Source of the DNA: MVYY01 sp012517575
GTDB lineage: Bacteria; Bacteroidota; Bacteroidia; Bacteroidales; Paludibacteraceae
Length of the DNA: 64,000 nt
Direction: 5' to 3'
Assembly (NCBI GenBank): GCA_031629035.1
Contig: JAVLUG010000016.1
Location: 1 to 64,000, forward strand
Part shown: piece by piece, positions 42,757 through 51,384 of the stretch
Numbering within the stretch: the first letter of the stretch is position 1
Layout: each line of letters opens with the position of its first letter
Made by a program: the position numbers and the translations under genes
Notes under the pieces: generated by a model
Databases searched by the model: none
What the model saw: only the letters and a program-made list of their open reading frames with translations
Told to the model about the DNA's origin: nothing

Positions 42757-45700
42757 ATGAAGAAGTGGCTGTTCATTTTTTTAACATTTATTATTTTTTG
42801 TAGTTCCTTTGGATTCAAGGTATTCTCTCAGGAAATGCTAAACATAAAAGGATCGATACAAGATACAAAAAATGAGGCAATTATTGGCGCTTCGGTAATT
42901 GTTGAAGGAACTAACATTGGAACTGTAAGCGATATAAATGGTAATTTTATGTTATCAGCTCCCACAGGAAGTATATTAAAAGTTACTTACATCGGATACA
43001 AACCTTTTACTGAAAAAATTTCCCGTGCTAAAACTTTTTACAATATAGTTTTGGAAGAAGATACAAAATCGTTGGATGAAGTCTTGGTAGTTGGGTATGG
43101 AACACAGAAACGTTCTGATTTAACGGGGTCGATTTCATCCGTCAAAGCAGCTGATGTAAAAGATTTCTCAACAAAAAGTTTAGCGGAATCCTTATCGGGT
43201 ATGGCTGCAGGAGTAACTGTTACAAAAGGAGAAGGAACTCCCGGAAGTTCTGCTGATATTTTTATCCGTGGAGCTGGGTCTCTCAATGGAATGAATCCAC
43301 TATTTGTTGTGGATGGTGTGGTACAGGATGCAGGTTTTAACTTTAATATGCGTGATGTTGAAAGCATTGAAATATTAAAAGATGCCGGTTCTGCAGCAAT
43401 TTACGGTTCTCGTGCTGCCGGAGGTGTCATTTTAATTACTACAAAACATGGGAAAAAAGATGAAAAAGCTAAAATTAATTTAGTAGCAAGGTACGGTGTC
43501 CGCAATATCACCACAGACATAAAGCTATTAAATACTGCCGACTGGATTAGGGCGCGCGATGCTTTTGGCAATTCCAATACACTGAGTTTGCTCGGAGCTA
43601 CCAGTATTGATGATTTACCAAATACCGACTGGATGAAAGTCATGTTCGGTACTGGCTTAGAACAAGAATACAATGTATCATTATCATCGGCTACCGATAA
43701 AACCAGTATGTTTCTTTCTGGCAGTTATTTGGGCGAAAAAGGTGTTTATTTTGATACACGAGCTGATCGCTTTTCATTCAGAAATAATTTGGATTATAAA
43801 TACAATAATCATATATCTATTGGAGAGTCTATTTATGGAACTTCTAACAAGACCAATCCTTCCACAAGTTCTTCCATTTACAATCATACCATTCCGTTTA
43901 GAACGGTTCCTGTAGCTACGGTTTACGATGAAAACGGAGATTTTGCAAAAACTCCTGCTTCGGTTGGTAGTGGACCTAATTTTGCAGGTTTGGAAGATGC
44001 CTTTCATGTTTTCAATGACAATAATTACAACTTAAACGCCCAAGCATATATCAACATTAATCTTATTAAAGGTTTGGACTGGAAGACAACAGGAGCAGGA
44101 CAATTTTACGGTTTTTCAAAAAACACTTTTACTGAATATCGAAATTTTGGACCTGTTGAGATTGGACCACAACAAATGAATTCCTATGCCGGCACTTCAC
44201 AAAATCTTATGTTTAATTCTGTCCTGACTTATGATACAAAAATTGGCAATCATAATTTTAAAGTTATGGGAGGAACTGAATTTTGGAAACTGGATGGATA
44301 CAATATAACAGTTACTTCTTACAATTTTTCAATTCCTGTGGCCGAGTCCATTTCACTGGCATCTGCAGGACCAACAAAAGATGCTTCAGATAACATTCCT
44401 GTGGAAAGACGGGCTTCTTTTTTTGGACGTCTTAATTATTCCTACCTGAGTAAATATCTTATGACGGCAAATTTTAGAGCTGATGCATCTGATCGTTTCG
44501 TAAAGAAAAATCGCTGGGGATATTTTCCATCTGTCAACGTTGGTTGGAGGCTAAGCGAAGAAAATTTTGTAAAATCATTTACAGAAAATTGGCTCGATAA
44601 TGCCAAAATTCGTGCTAGTTGGGGTATTTTGGGTAATGATATGAGTGTTCCCCAATTTATGTATAGTTCTACATGGTCTGGAACCGGAATAAGTCATTCC
44701 TTTGATGGAACTTCTACTCAACAGGCTGGTTATTGGATAGCTATTGTAGGGAATGAGGATTTAAAATGGGAACAAATAAACCAAACAGATCTCGGAATTG
44801 ATTTGGCATTTCTAAAAAATCGATTGACGATTACGTATGATTATTATAACAGATTAACCAAAGATATGCTTTACAGAGGCTCTTTACCGATGTCAGGAGG
44901 TATGAGTTATTACTTCAGCAGTGATGATCCAGCAAATACTCTTCCCATTTATTTGAATGCAGGCATAGTGCAAAATCAGGGACACGAAATTACTATCGGC
45001 TGGAGCGATAAAATACAAAATTTCAAATATACGGTCAGTGCCAATACTTCTTTTAATTCTAATCTGGTAAAACAAGTTGGCATAAAACCCGGTGCAAATC
45101 CAATAGATAGAGGATTGGATAATCAATGGAATCTTGTATCTCGCACACAAGATGGCTCCCCAATGGGAATGTATTACGGTTACCAAGTAATTGGAATTTT
45201 TCAAAATCAAGCACAAGTAGATGCTTACAACCAAAAAGCTTTGGACGCATGGAAGGATGCCAATCCAAATCATCCTTTTGGCTTTGACCCAAACACAGGT
45301 CAACCTTATACGGATGCTACCCAAAAAAATGTAATTGGCATTTACTATCAAAAAGAACAAACAGGAGTTGGTGATTTAATTTTTGATGATAACGGACAAG
45401 GAAGAGTTACGCCTTTATCCCGAAAATTTATCGGGAATCCATGGCCAAAAATGAATTTTGGATTTAATATAAGCCTTGAATATAAGGATTTTGACTTAAG
45501 TGCTGTATTTCAAGGAGCATTTGGTTTTGATATTATGAATTTGGTGAAACCCTATACGCAAATGTTTAGTTCCGATAATACTACAGCTGATATATTTAAA
45601 ACTTCGTGTTTTGGATTAGGAAACACGACAGTTACAGATTTTCCAAGAGTGGGATTTATTGATGCAAATGGTTCGTTTATAGCAGATGGTGCAGCCAATA

Positions 45701-45978
45701 AAAATTATTCCACTGTTTCTTCCTATATGGTCGAAAAAGGAGATTACCTGAAATTTAAAAACCTTTCTATTGGTTATTCGTTACCAAAAACGATAATTAA
45801 TAAAATTTCGATTGAGAAATTGCGTCTTTTTCTGACGGCTCAAAACTTATTCACGTTGACTAAATATTCAGGAATTGACCCTGAAATAGGAGGAGATGTA
45901 TTGATGCGGGGTGTGGATAACCAGAATCGTTATCTGCCTTCTCGCTTAATATCATTTGGCCTTGATTTAACTCTCTGA
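42757..45978 (+). CDS. SusC-family TonB-dependent receptor (PUL2)
   Basis: Complete SusC of 1073 residues. It has a signal peptide (about 1-25), a carboxypeptidase-regulatory-like beta-sandwich (about 28-105, IKGSIQDTKNEAIIGASVIV to KVTYIGYK), the TonB-contact and plug region (LDEVLVVGYGTQKR, then RGAGSLNGMNPLFVVDG), and a 22-strand barrel ending LGLDLTL. It imports oligosaccharides, here inferred to be alpha-1,3-linked gluco-oligosaccharides from the neighbouring GH87-like and GH97 enzymes. susD follows after 29 bases. It serves as the intact comparison for the truncated SusC at the start of the window. Confidence 0.96.
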   Translation: MKKWLFIFLTFIIFCSSFGFKVFSQEMLNIKGSIQDTKNEAIIGASVIVEGTNIGTVSDINGNFMLSAPTGSILKVTYIGYKPFTEKISRAKTFYNIVLEEDTKSLDEVLVVGYGTQKRSDLTGSISSVKAADVKDFSTKSLAESLSGMAAGVTVTKGEGTPGSSADIFIRGAGSLNGMNPLFVVDGVVQDAGFNFNMRDVESIEILKDAGSAAIYGSRAAGGVILITTKHGKKDEKAKINLVARYGVRNITTDIKLLNTADWIRARDAFGNSNTLSLLGATSIDDLPNTDWMKVMFGTGLEQEYNVSLSSATDKTSMFLSGSYLGEKGVYFDTRADRFSFRNNLDYKYNNHISIGESIYGTSNKTNPSTSSSIYNHTIPFRTVPVATVYDENGDFAKTPASVGSGPNFAGLEDAFHVFNDNNYNLNAQAYININLIKGLDWKTTGAGQFYGFSKNTFTEYRNFGPVEIGPQQMNSYAGTSQNLMFNSVLTYDTKIGNHNFKVMGGTEFWKLDGYNITVTSYNFSIPVAESISLASAGPTKDASDNIPVERRASFFGRLNYSYLSKYLMTANFRADASDRFVKKNRWGYFPSVNVGWRLSEENFVKSFTENWLDNAKIRASWGILGNDMSVPQFMYSSTWSGTGISHSFDGTSTQQAGYWIAIVGNEDLKWEQINQTDLGIDLAFLKNRLTITYDYYNRLTKDMLYRGSLPMSGGMSYYFSSDDPANTLPIYLNAGIVQNQGHEITIGWSDKIQNFKYTVSANTSFNSNLVKQVGIKPGANPIDRGLDNQWNLVSRTQDGSPMGMYYGYQVIGIFQNQAQVDAYNQKALDAWKDANPNHPFGFDPNTGQPYTDATQKNVIGIYYQKEQTGVGDLIFDDNGQGRVTPLSRKFIGNPWPKMNFGFNISLEYKDFDLSAVFQGAFGFDIMNLVKPYTQMFSSDNTTADIFKTSCFGLGNTTVTDFPRVGFIDANGSFIADGAANKNYSTVSSYMVEKGDYLKFKNLSIGYSLPKTIINKISIEKLRLFLTAQNLFTLTKYSGIDPEIGGDVLMRGVDNQNRYLPSRLISFGLDLTL

Positions 45979-46007
45979 TTCAGATCTAAAATTTTGAAGT
46001 TAGAATT

Positions 46008-47876
46008 ATGAAAAATACATTAAGAAACATAATTGCTGGTGTCTTGATAATTATTTTATCCGGATGTTCAGATTTTTTTGACATTTCCAACAAACAAACT
46101 TTATCTCTTGATAATTTTCCGGCAACGTTGGATCAAGTGGATTTGGTACTTACATCTTCTTACGCAGGTCCTTATTCCATAGGTATGTATATCTTTTACT
46201 GGTTTCCCATGGGAATTTACCTTTATGATCATACTACGGATACGTATGGTTCGTATGATGAAAGAGGCACAAGCATGGATAATTATACCGATATCAATAG
46301 TCGTTATACAACTCAAATATATGGCGATATTTGCAAATGGGCCAATTTGTCAACTACGGCATTGGAAGCCATTGAAAATTATCGTGAAAAATTTTCAACA
46401 CAAAGTGAGCAGGATCAGTTGAATTATATGCGCGGACAAGCGCTTTTTAATAGAGCACTGGCTTACTGGCATGCACAAATATTTTTTGAAATTAATGCTC
46501 AAGGTTGGGGATTTCCAATTTTCGATAAAGTTGAAAACGGTATTGAAAGAATGAAGCGCAGGCGTGCTACGACAGCTGATACGTGGGCATTTGCAATTAA
46601 TGACCTTGAAACCGCTATCCCGCTTTTAAATGGTCACAATGATAAATATCGAGCATCTGAGTGGGCGGCTAAAGGTTTGTTGGCTAAAGTTTATATGCAG
46701 TCGTTGTATATTTTTCCCGAAAATAAAGCTAAAGCCAAGTTACTGATGGAAGATATTATCCATAACAGTGGAAAAAATCTTGTAGCTTTTGATGTGTATA
46801 GCGACATGTTTTATGGAAATGAAGCAAATGAGTTTAATTCGGAATCTTTATACGAATTATGTATGACTGTCAATCGAAATCAAAATGGGCCATGGGAGGG
46901 ATATACCACAGGAAGCGGTATGCCAATGGTTTTTGCTCCTTGGTATATGGATTTGGATATTCGATTTAGAGCAACTGTAGAAGGAAAGGTTGACCCGCTC
47001 ACACAACCTCATGATGTGGTAACTTCCAAAAAAAGTAGTGAATGGGGTAACAATTTCATTCATGATGCCAATATCAAACGCTTTGGTTTTCATGGTATTG
47101 GTGGCGATACTGTACCAAGACGTACGTTCAATCCAAATTTTAAATCCTCACTTCCACGTTCTGTTGATAATTATCCTTATATGTTAGCTAATACAACGTA
47201 TCGTCAGCAAAGTTTGGATTTGAAAAACGACAAGAATTTGGTTGATCCTCGCTTACAATTAGTTGCAGGACAGCCTTATGTTGATCAATACATAAACGAT
47301 AAGGGGAAAATTACTTATTATGACCGTTCAAGTGAAGTAAATAATCGTCCCGACCTGCTGACATGGCAGCATCGTAAATTTACCAATATTCGTGGTGTTG
47401 AAATGGGTCCAGAACCTTATGGAAAAAACCAAAGCAGTGATGCCAATTATCCGATTATTCGACTGGCTGATATTTATTTACTTTATGCTGAACTAATAAA
47501 AGACGATGACCCAACATTGGCCCTTGAATATATCAATAAAGTGCATCGGAGGGCTTATGGTTATTCTCCTGACTCGCCTTGTCCCTATGATTATAATTCT
47601 TTAACCGATAGAACGAAAACAGCCGATGATAATGATATTTTGGCACATGATGTCCTGAAATACGAGCGTTGGGCAGAATTGTTTGCCGAAGGTCAGTGGT
47701 GGTGGGATGTTCGTAGATGGAAAATAGGACCTGCGGAAGCAGCTTTTTATAAACAAACAAGACATGGACCTATCACTTGGAAAGGAGATGAATCCTATGT
47801 TCAACCTATTCCTCAAATTGAATTGGAAAGAAACGAAAATATTCAACAATCGTCTGGATATCCGGGTGTAAGATAA
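46008..47876 (+). CDS. SusD/RagB-family surface lipoprotein (PUL2)
   Basis: Surface lipoprotein partner of the PUL2 SusC. Lipobox IIILSGCSDFF puts the lipid cysteine near residue 20. The helical SusD fold is indicated by QALFNRALAYWHAQIFFEIN and the late LALEYINKVHRRAYG and YERWAELFAEGQWWWDVRRW, equivalents of the family's C-terminal signature. At 622 residues it is longer than typical SusD, with extra loops in the 310-430 region that may shape the glycan site. It is 7 bases before the GH97 gene. Confidence 0.94.
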   Translation: MKNTLRNIIAGVLIIILSGCSDFFDISNKQTLSLDNFPATLDQVDLVLTSSYAGPYSIGMYIFYWFPMGIYLYDHTTDTYGSYDERGTSMDNYTDINSRYTTQIYGDICKWANLSTTALEAIENYREKFSTQSEQDQLNYMRGQALFNRALAYWHAQIFFEINAQGWGFPIFDKVENGIERMKRRRATTADTWAFAINDLETAIPLLNGHNDKYRASEWAAKGLLAKVYMQSLYIFPENKAKAKLLMEDIIHNSGKNLVAFDVYSDMFYGNEANEFNSESLYELCMTVNRNQNGPWEGYTTGSGMPMVFAPWYMDLDIRFRATVEGKVDPLTQPHDVVTSKKSSEWGNNFIHDANIKRFGFHGIGGDTVPRRTFNPNFKSSLPRSVDNYPYMLANTTYRQQSLDLKNDKNLVDPRLQLVAGQPYVDQYINDKGKITYYDRSSEVNNRPDLLTWQHRKFTNIRGVEMGPEPYGKNQSSDANYPIIRLADIYLLYAELIKDDDPTLALEYINKVHRRAYGYSPDSPCPYDYNSLTDRTKTADDNDILAHDVLKYERWAELFAEGQWWWDVRRWKIGPAEAAFYKQTRHGPITWKGDESYVQPIPQIELERNENIQQSSGYPGVR

Positions 47877-47883
47877 AAGAAAA

Positions 47884-49893
47884 ATGAGAAACAAGTATTT
47901 AATGTTTTTGGGCTTATTCCTATTAATAATTCAATGGAATATTCAGGCAACAAATAAAAGCTATTTTGTAATTTCTCCCAATGGAAAAACAGTAGTGAAT
48001 TTTATTGTGACTGACGAAAGTATCCAGTATTCTGTTCAAAAGAATGGGAAAAAAATTATAAATTATTCCCGTTTGGGTTTCTTAATTAATGCGGATGAAT
48101 CTCTTTGCTCTGGATTTGAGGTAATAAAGACTTCTAAATCGTCATTTGATGAAACTTGGAATCAACCATGGGGAGAAGAAATAAATGTCAGGAATCATTA
48201 CAATGAGTTGAGAATTAGTTTACAAGAAAAGTCAGATAAAGAAAGACAGTTAAATATTGTTTTTCGTGCTTTTGATGATGGGATAAGTTTTCGTTATGAA
48301 TTTCCTGAACAAAAAAATCTTTCAGATTTCATTATTTCAGATGAATTGACTGAATTCGCGTTGGCTTCCAATGATTCGGCATGGACAATTCCTGCTTACA
48401 AAGGCGTGTATTATGAAAATTTGTGGAAAAAAGCTCCTATCAGCAATCTGGATACGGTTACCACTCCCGTAACGATAGAAATGGAGAAAGGAAAATTTTT
48501 ACTTTTGCATGAAGCAAACTTAACCGATTATGCGAAAATGAATCTTTTTCCCGTAAAAAGTTCTTCAAGACTTAAAGTTGATTTAACTCCTTGGTCTACG
48601 GGTGTTAAGGTTTATGCAAAAACCCCTTTTGTATCTCCGTGGCGCATGATTGTACTTGCCGACAATTTGAATCAACTTTATAATTCAAGATTAATGCTTA
48701 ATCTCAATGATCCTTGTATGATTAAAGATACTTCTTGGTTGCTTCCTTCGAAATATATTGGAATCTGGTGGGGAATGCACATGGAAAAATACTCATGGTC
48801 GCAAGGTGCTAAACATGGAGCAACGACGGAAAACACAAAAAAATATATTGATTTCGCATCAAATCATCATATTGGAGGTGTTTTGGTAGAAGGGTGGAAT
48901 TATGGTTGGGATGGCGATTGGGTAAAATTTGGCAATCAATTTAGTTTTACCAAACCTTATCCTGATTTTGATATAGTTGAATTGACCAGTTATGCAAAGA
49001 GTAAGGGTGTGGAACTGATTGGGCACAACGAAACCGGCGGTGCAACCATTAATTATGAAAATCAGCTGGACAGTGCATTCAGCCTTTACCGAAAATTGGG
49101 AATAAAATACTTAAAAACGGGTTATGTAAATCCTCTTCTGGACAAGAAAGAGCGACACGACAGTCAATATGGGGTTAGGCATTACCGAAAAGTGATAGAA
49201 ACAGCAGCGCGTAATGGCATTATTATAGATAATCACGAACCGGTTATGCCAACAGGTTTACAACGAACTTATCCAAACCTGATGTCACAAGAAGGGGTAC
49301 GAGGCCAGGAATATGATGCATGGTCGCAAGATGGAGGCAATCCACCCGATCATACTTGCATTGTACCTTTTACAAGAGGATTAGCGGGCCCAACTGATTT
49401 TACTTTTGGTACTTTTAATTTTACCAATACTGTTTATCCGAAAACGCGGGTGCAAACTACTTTGGCAAAACAATTGGCTTTGTACGTGGTAATTTACAGC
49501 CCATTGCAAATGGCATCCGATTTACCTGAAAATTATGAGAACAATCCTGCTTTTCAGTTTATAGAAGATGTCCCTGTTGATTGGGCTGAGACCATCATTT
49601 TGGGCGGAAAAATCGGAGATTATGTGGTTACTGCCAGAAAGGACAAAAATTCAAACAATTGGTTTGTTGGAGCCATTACGGATGAAAATTCAAGAGAGTT
49701 AAATGTGAAATTTGATTTTCTGACAAAAGGGAAAAAATACAAAATGAAAATTTACAAAGATACTATTGCAACCAACTGGAAAAATAATCCTTATTCTATT
49801 GAAATTTCAGATAAGATAGTTGATTCAAAAACATCTATTGATTTATATCTTGCTCCGGGTGGGGGAACAGCTATTTCCTTATTCGAATTATAA
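47884..49893 (+). CDS. GH97 alpha-glucosidase (SusB-like)
   Basis: Exo-acting alpha-glucosidase of 669 residues with signal peptide (about 1-22), N-terminal beta-super-sandwich (about 25-280), TIM barrel (about 285-560) and C-terminal beta domain. Barrel landmarks are IWWGMHMEKYSW, the acidic residue E336 in LVEGWNYGWDGDW, E383 in GHNETGG, E452 in NHEPVMPTG and E470 in SQEGVRGQEYDAW. A glycine in KTGYV where retaining members carry a nucleophile aspartate points to the inverting, SusB-like subgroup. It is expected in the periplasm and would cleave alpha-gluco-oligosaccharides imported by SusCD. Preference for alpha-1,3 bonds is inferred from the locus. Confidence 0.92.
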   Translation: MRNKYLMFLGLFLLIIQWNIQATNKSYFVISPNGKTVVNFIVTDESIQYSVQKNGKKIINYSRLGFLINADESLCSGFEVIKTSKSSFDETWNQPWGEEINVRNHYNELRISLQEKSDKERQLNIVFRAFDDGISFRYEFPEQKNLSDFIISDELTEFALASNDSAWTIPAYKGVYYENLWKKAPISNLDTVTTPVTIEMEKGKFLLLHEANLTDYAKMNLFPVKSSSRLKVDLTPWSTGVKVYAKTPFVSPWRMIVLADNLNQLYNSRLMLNLNDPCMIKDTSWLLPSKYIGIWWGMHMEKYSWSQGAKHGATTENTKKYIDFASNHHIGGVLVEGWNYGWDGDWVKFGNQFSFTKPYPDFDIVELTSYAKSKGVELIGHNETGGATINYENQLDSAFSLYRKLGIKYLKTGYVNPLLDKKERHDSQYGVRHYRKVIETAARNGIIIDNHEPVMPTGLQRTYPNLMSQEGVRGQEYDAWSQDGGNPPDHTCIVPFTRGLAGPTDFTFGTFNFTNTVYPKTRVQTTLAKQLALYVVIYSPLQMASDLPENYENNPAFQFIEDVPVDWAETIILGGKIGDYVVTARKDKNSNNWFVGAITDENSRELNVKFDFLTKGKKYKMKIYKDTIATNWKNNPYSIEISDKIVDSKTSIDLYLAPGGGTAISLFEL

Positions 49894-49957
49894 AATTCTC
49901 AATTATTGATCCTGCGCGTTTTTTTAAAAAATCACTTTTAAAAATAGAGAAATATTA

Positions 49958-50023
49958 ATATCCTTTTAATCAGAAAACTGTAGTCATATGATAACTTTCT
50001 GATTAAAAGGAATATCTTTTTTT
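49958..50023 (+). terminator. Terminator of PUL2
   Basis: A long stem, 49958-49976 against 49996-50015 with one bulged base, followed by seven T at 50017-50023. It ends the SusC-SusD-GH97 transcript. The remaining part of the 368-base gap carries the next promoter. Confidence 0.88.
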
Positions 50024-50117
50024 ATTTCGTTGTTTTATTCTATATAATCCTTCCTTTTTTGCATCTTGGTGCCCGAAATTCTCCATGCTTTTAACTTTCT
50101 AATCGGTTATTTTTAAC

Positions 50118-50147
50118 TTGCCATTTAAAAATAATGTTCTATCTTTG
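50118..50147 (+). promoter_or_regulatory. Promoter of the nuclease cluster
   Basis: TTG at 50118-50120 and TATCTTTG at 50140-50147, separated by 19 bases, fit the -33/-7 pattern. The first nuclease ATG is 115 bases downstream, giving a long AT-rich leader. Confidence 0.6.
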
Positions 50148-50261
50148 AAGCCCTAATTTTTTAGGCAATTTTATAAATATTCATTTTTTTAACATTTTCG
50201 GACTGTTATTGCATAAAAATCAATTTTTTTCATCCATTTATTTTTAATGATTTAATTTATC

Positions 50262-51317
50262 ATGAAGAAAAACTTTCTCCCACTGTTGCTGCTTTTTTTG
50301 AATCTAACAGTTGCTTTTTCTCAGCCAAAGCAGGGATATTACGACCAAGCCGTTGGAAAAACTGGTGCTGAACTCAAAACAACCTTGTATTCCATTATTT
50401 CATCAGGTTTTGTAAGCAAAAGTTATGATTTTTTATACACCATTTATGAAACCAGCGATGTCACTCCCGAAGGTTATGTTTGGGACATGTATTCCGACTG
50501 CACTTGGGTGCCCGGACAAAAAAAGTGTGGAAATTATAGCAAAGTTTGCGATTGTTACAACCGCGAACATTCCATACCGCAAAGCTGGTTTGATTCGAGA
50601 TCGCCTATGGTAAGCGATGCATTTCATGTTTATCCCACCGATGGTAAAGTGAATGGACAGCGAAGCAATTTCCCTTTTGGCGAATGTAGCGGTGGAACTA
50701 CCCTTTCCGGCGGAAGAGGAAGATTGGGGAATTCCACTTTTACAGGATATTCGGGAACAGTTTTTGAACCTGACGATGAATATAAGGGCGATTTTGCTCG
50801 TACTTATTTCTATTTCGCCACACGTTATCAGAACATTATGACTTCCATTGGCGGAGAATCATTTAATAAAACAACTTATCCGGCACTATCGGATTGGGCG
50901 AAAGCGTTGTTTTTGAAATGGCACCGGCAGGATCCGGTTTCAAAAAAGGAAACCGACAGAAACAATGCCGTAGAAGTTTACCAAAAAAATAGGAATCCTT
51001 TTATTGATCATCCCGAACTTGCTGAATATGTTTGGGGATCGAAAGTTGGTGAACCATGGTCGCTTTCTTCAGGAATCGAAAATCTGAAAATAGAATTTTC
51101 CATAAGTCCTGTGCCGGCAAAAGATTTTTTGAATATCAAGACTAATGAATATGATCTGACGTGTCGAATTTTCAACATTCAGGGACAGGAATTGATGAAA
51201 ACCGCTATTGATGGAAACACTTCTTTGCCTATTTCAGATTTGAATAACGGAATGTATTTGCTTCAACTGGAGAAAGAAGGGGAAAAAACGATTCAGAAAT
51301 TTGTAGTTAGCAGGTAA
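50262..51317 (+). CDS. Secreted endonuclease I with T9SS sorting domain (1 of 3)
   Basis: Extracellular or surface nuclease of the EndA/NucM type, degrading DNA and possibly RNA. Signal peptide about residues 1-20 (LTVAFSQ), nuclease domain about 24-260 with the catalytic NREHSIPQSWF and the SDAFHVYPTDGKVNGQRSN metal region, and a T9SS type A C-terminal domain (about 270-351: FSISPVPAKDFLNIK, NNGMYLLQLE). Two cysteine pairs around CTWVPGQKKC could be disulfide-bonded. First of three consecutive paralogues with their own promoter. Confidence 0.93.
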   Translation: MKKNFLPLLLLFLNLTVAFSQPKQGYYDQAVGKTGAELKTTLYSIISSGFVSKSYDFLYTIYETSDVTPEGYVWDMYSDCTWVPGQKKCGNYSKVCDCYNREHSIPQSWFDSRSPMVSDAFHVYPTDGKVNGQRSNFPFGECSGGTTLSGGRGRLGNSTFTGYSGTVFEPDDEYKGDFARTYFYFATRYQNIMTSIGGESFNKTTYPALSDWAKALFLKWHRQDPVSKKETDRNNAVEVYQKNRNPFIDHPELAEYVWGSKVGEPWSLSSGIENLKIEFSISPVPAKDFLNIKTNEYDLTCRIFNIQGQELMKTAIDGNTSLPISDLNNGMYLLQLEKEGEKTIQKFVVSR

Positions 51318-51384
51318 TGGTTATTCATTCAACTTTAAAGAAATAAAGTTGTTATTAGAATTTTAAACATCTTGCATTATTTCT

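Noticed and set aside
42981..43075. Partner copy of the SusC junction sequence in the second susC
   Set aside because: The corresponding region of the PUL2 susC codes for the same IGYK motif but the DNA differs throughout, so it cannot be the recombination partner of the truncated gene.
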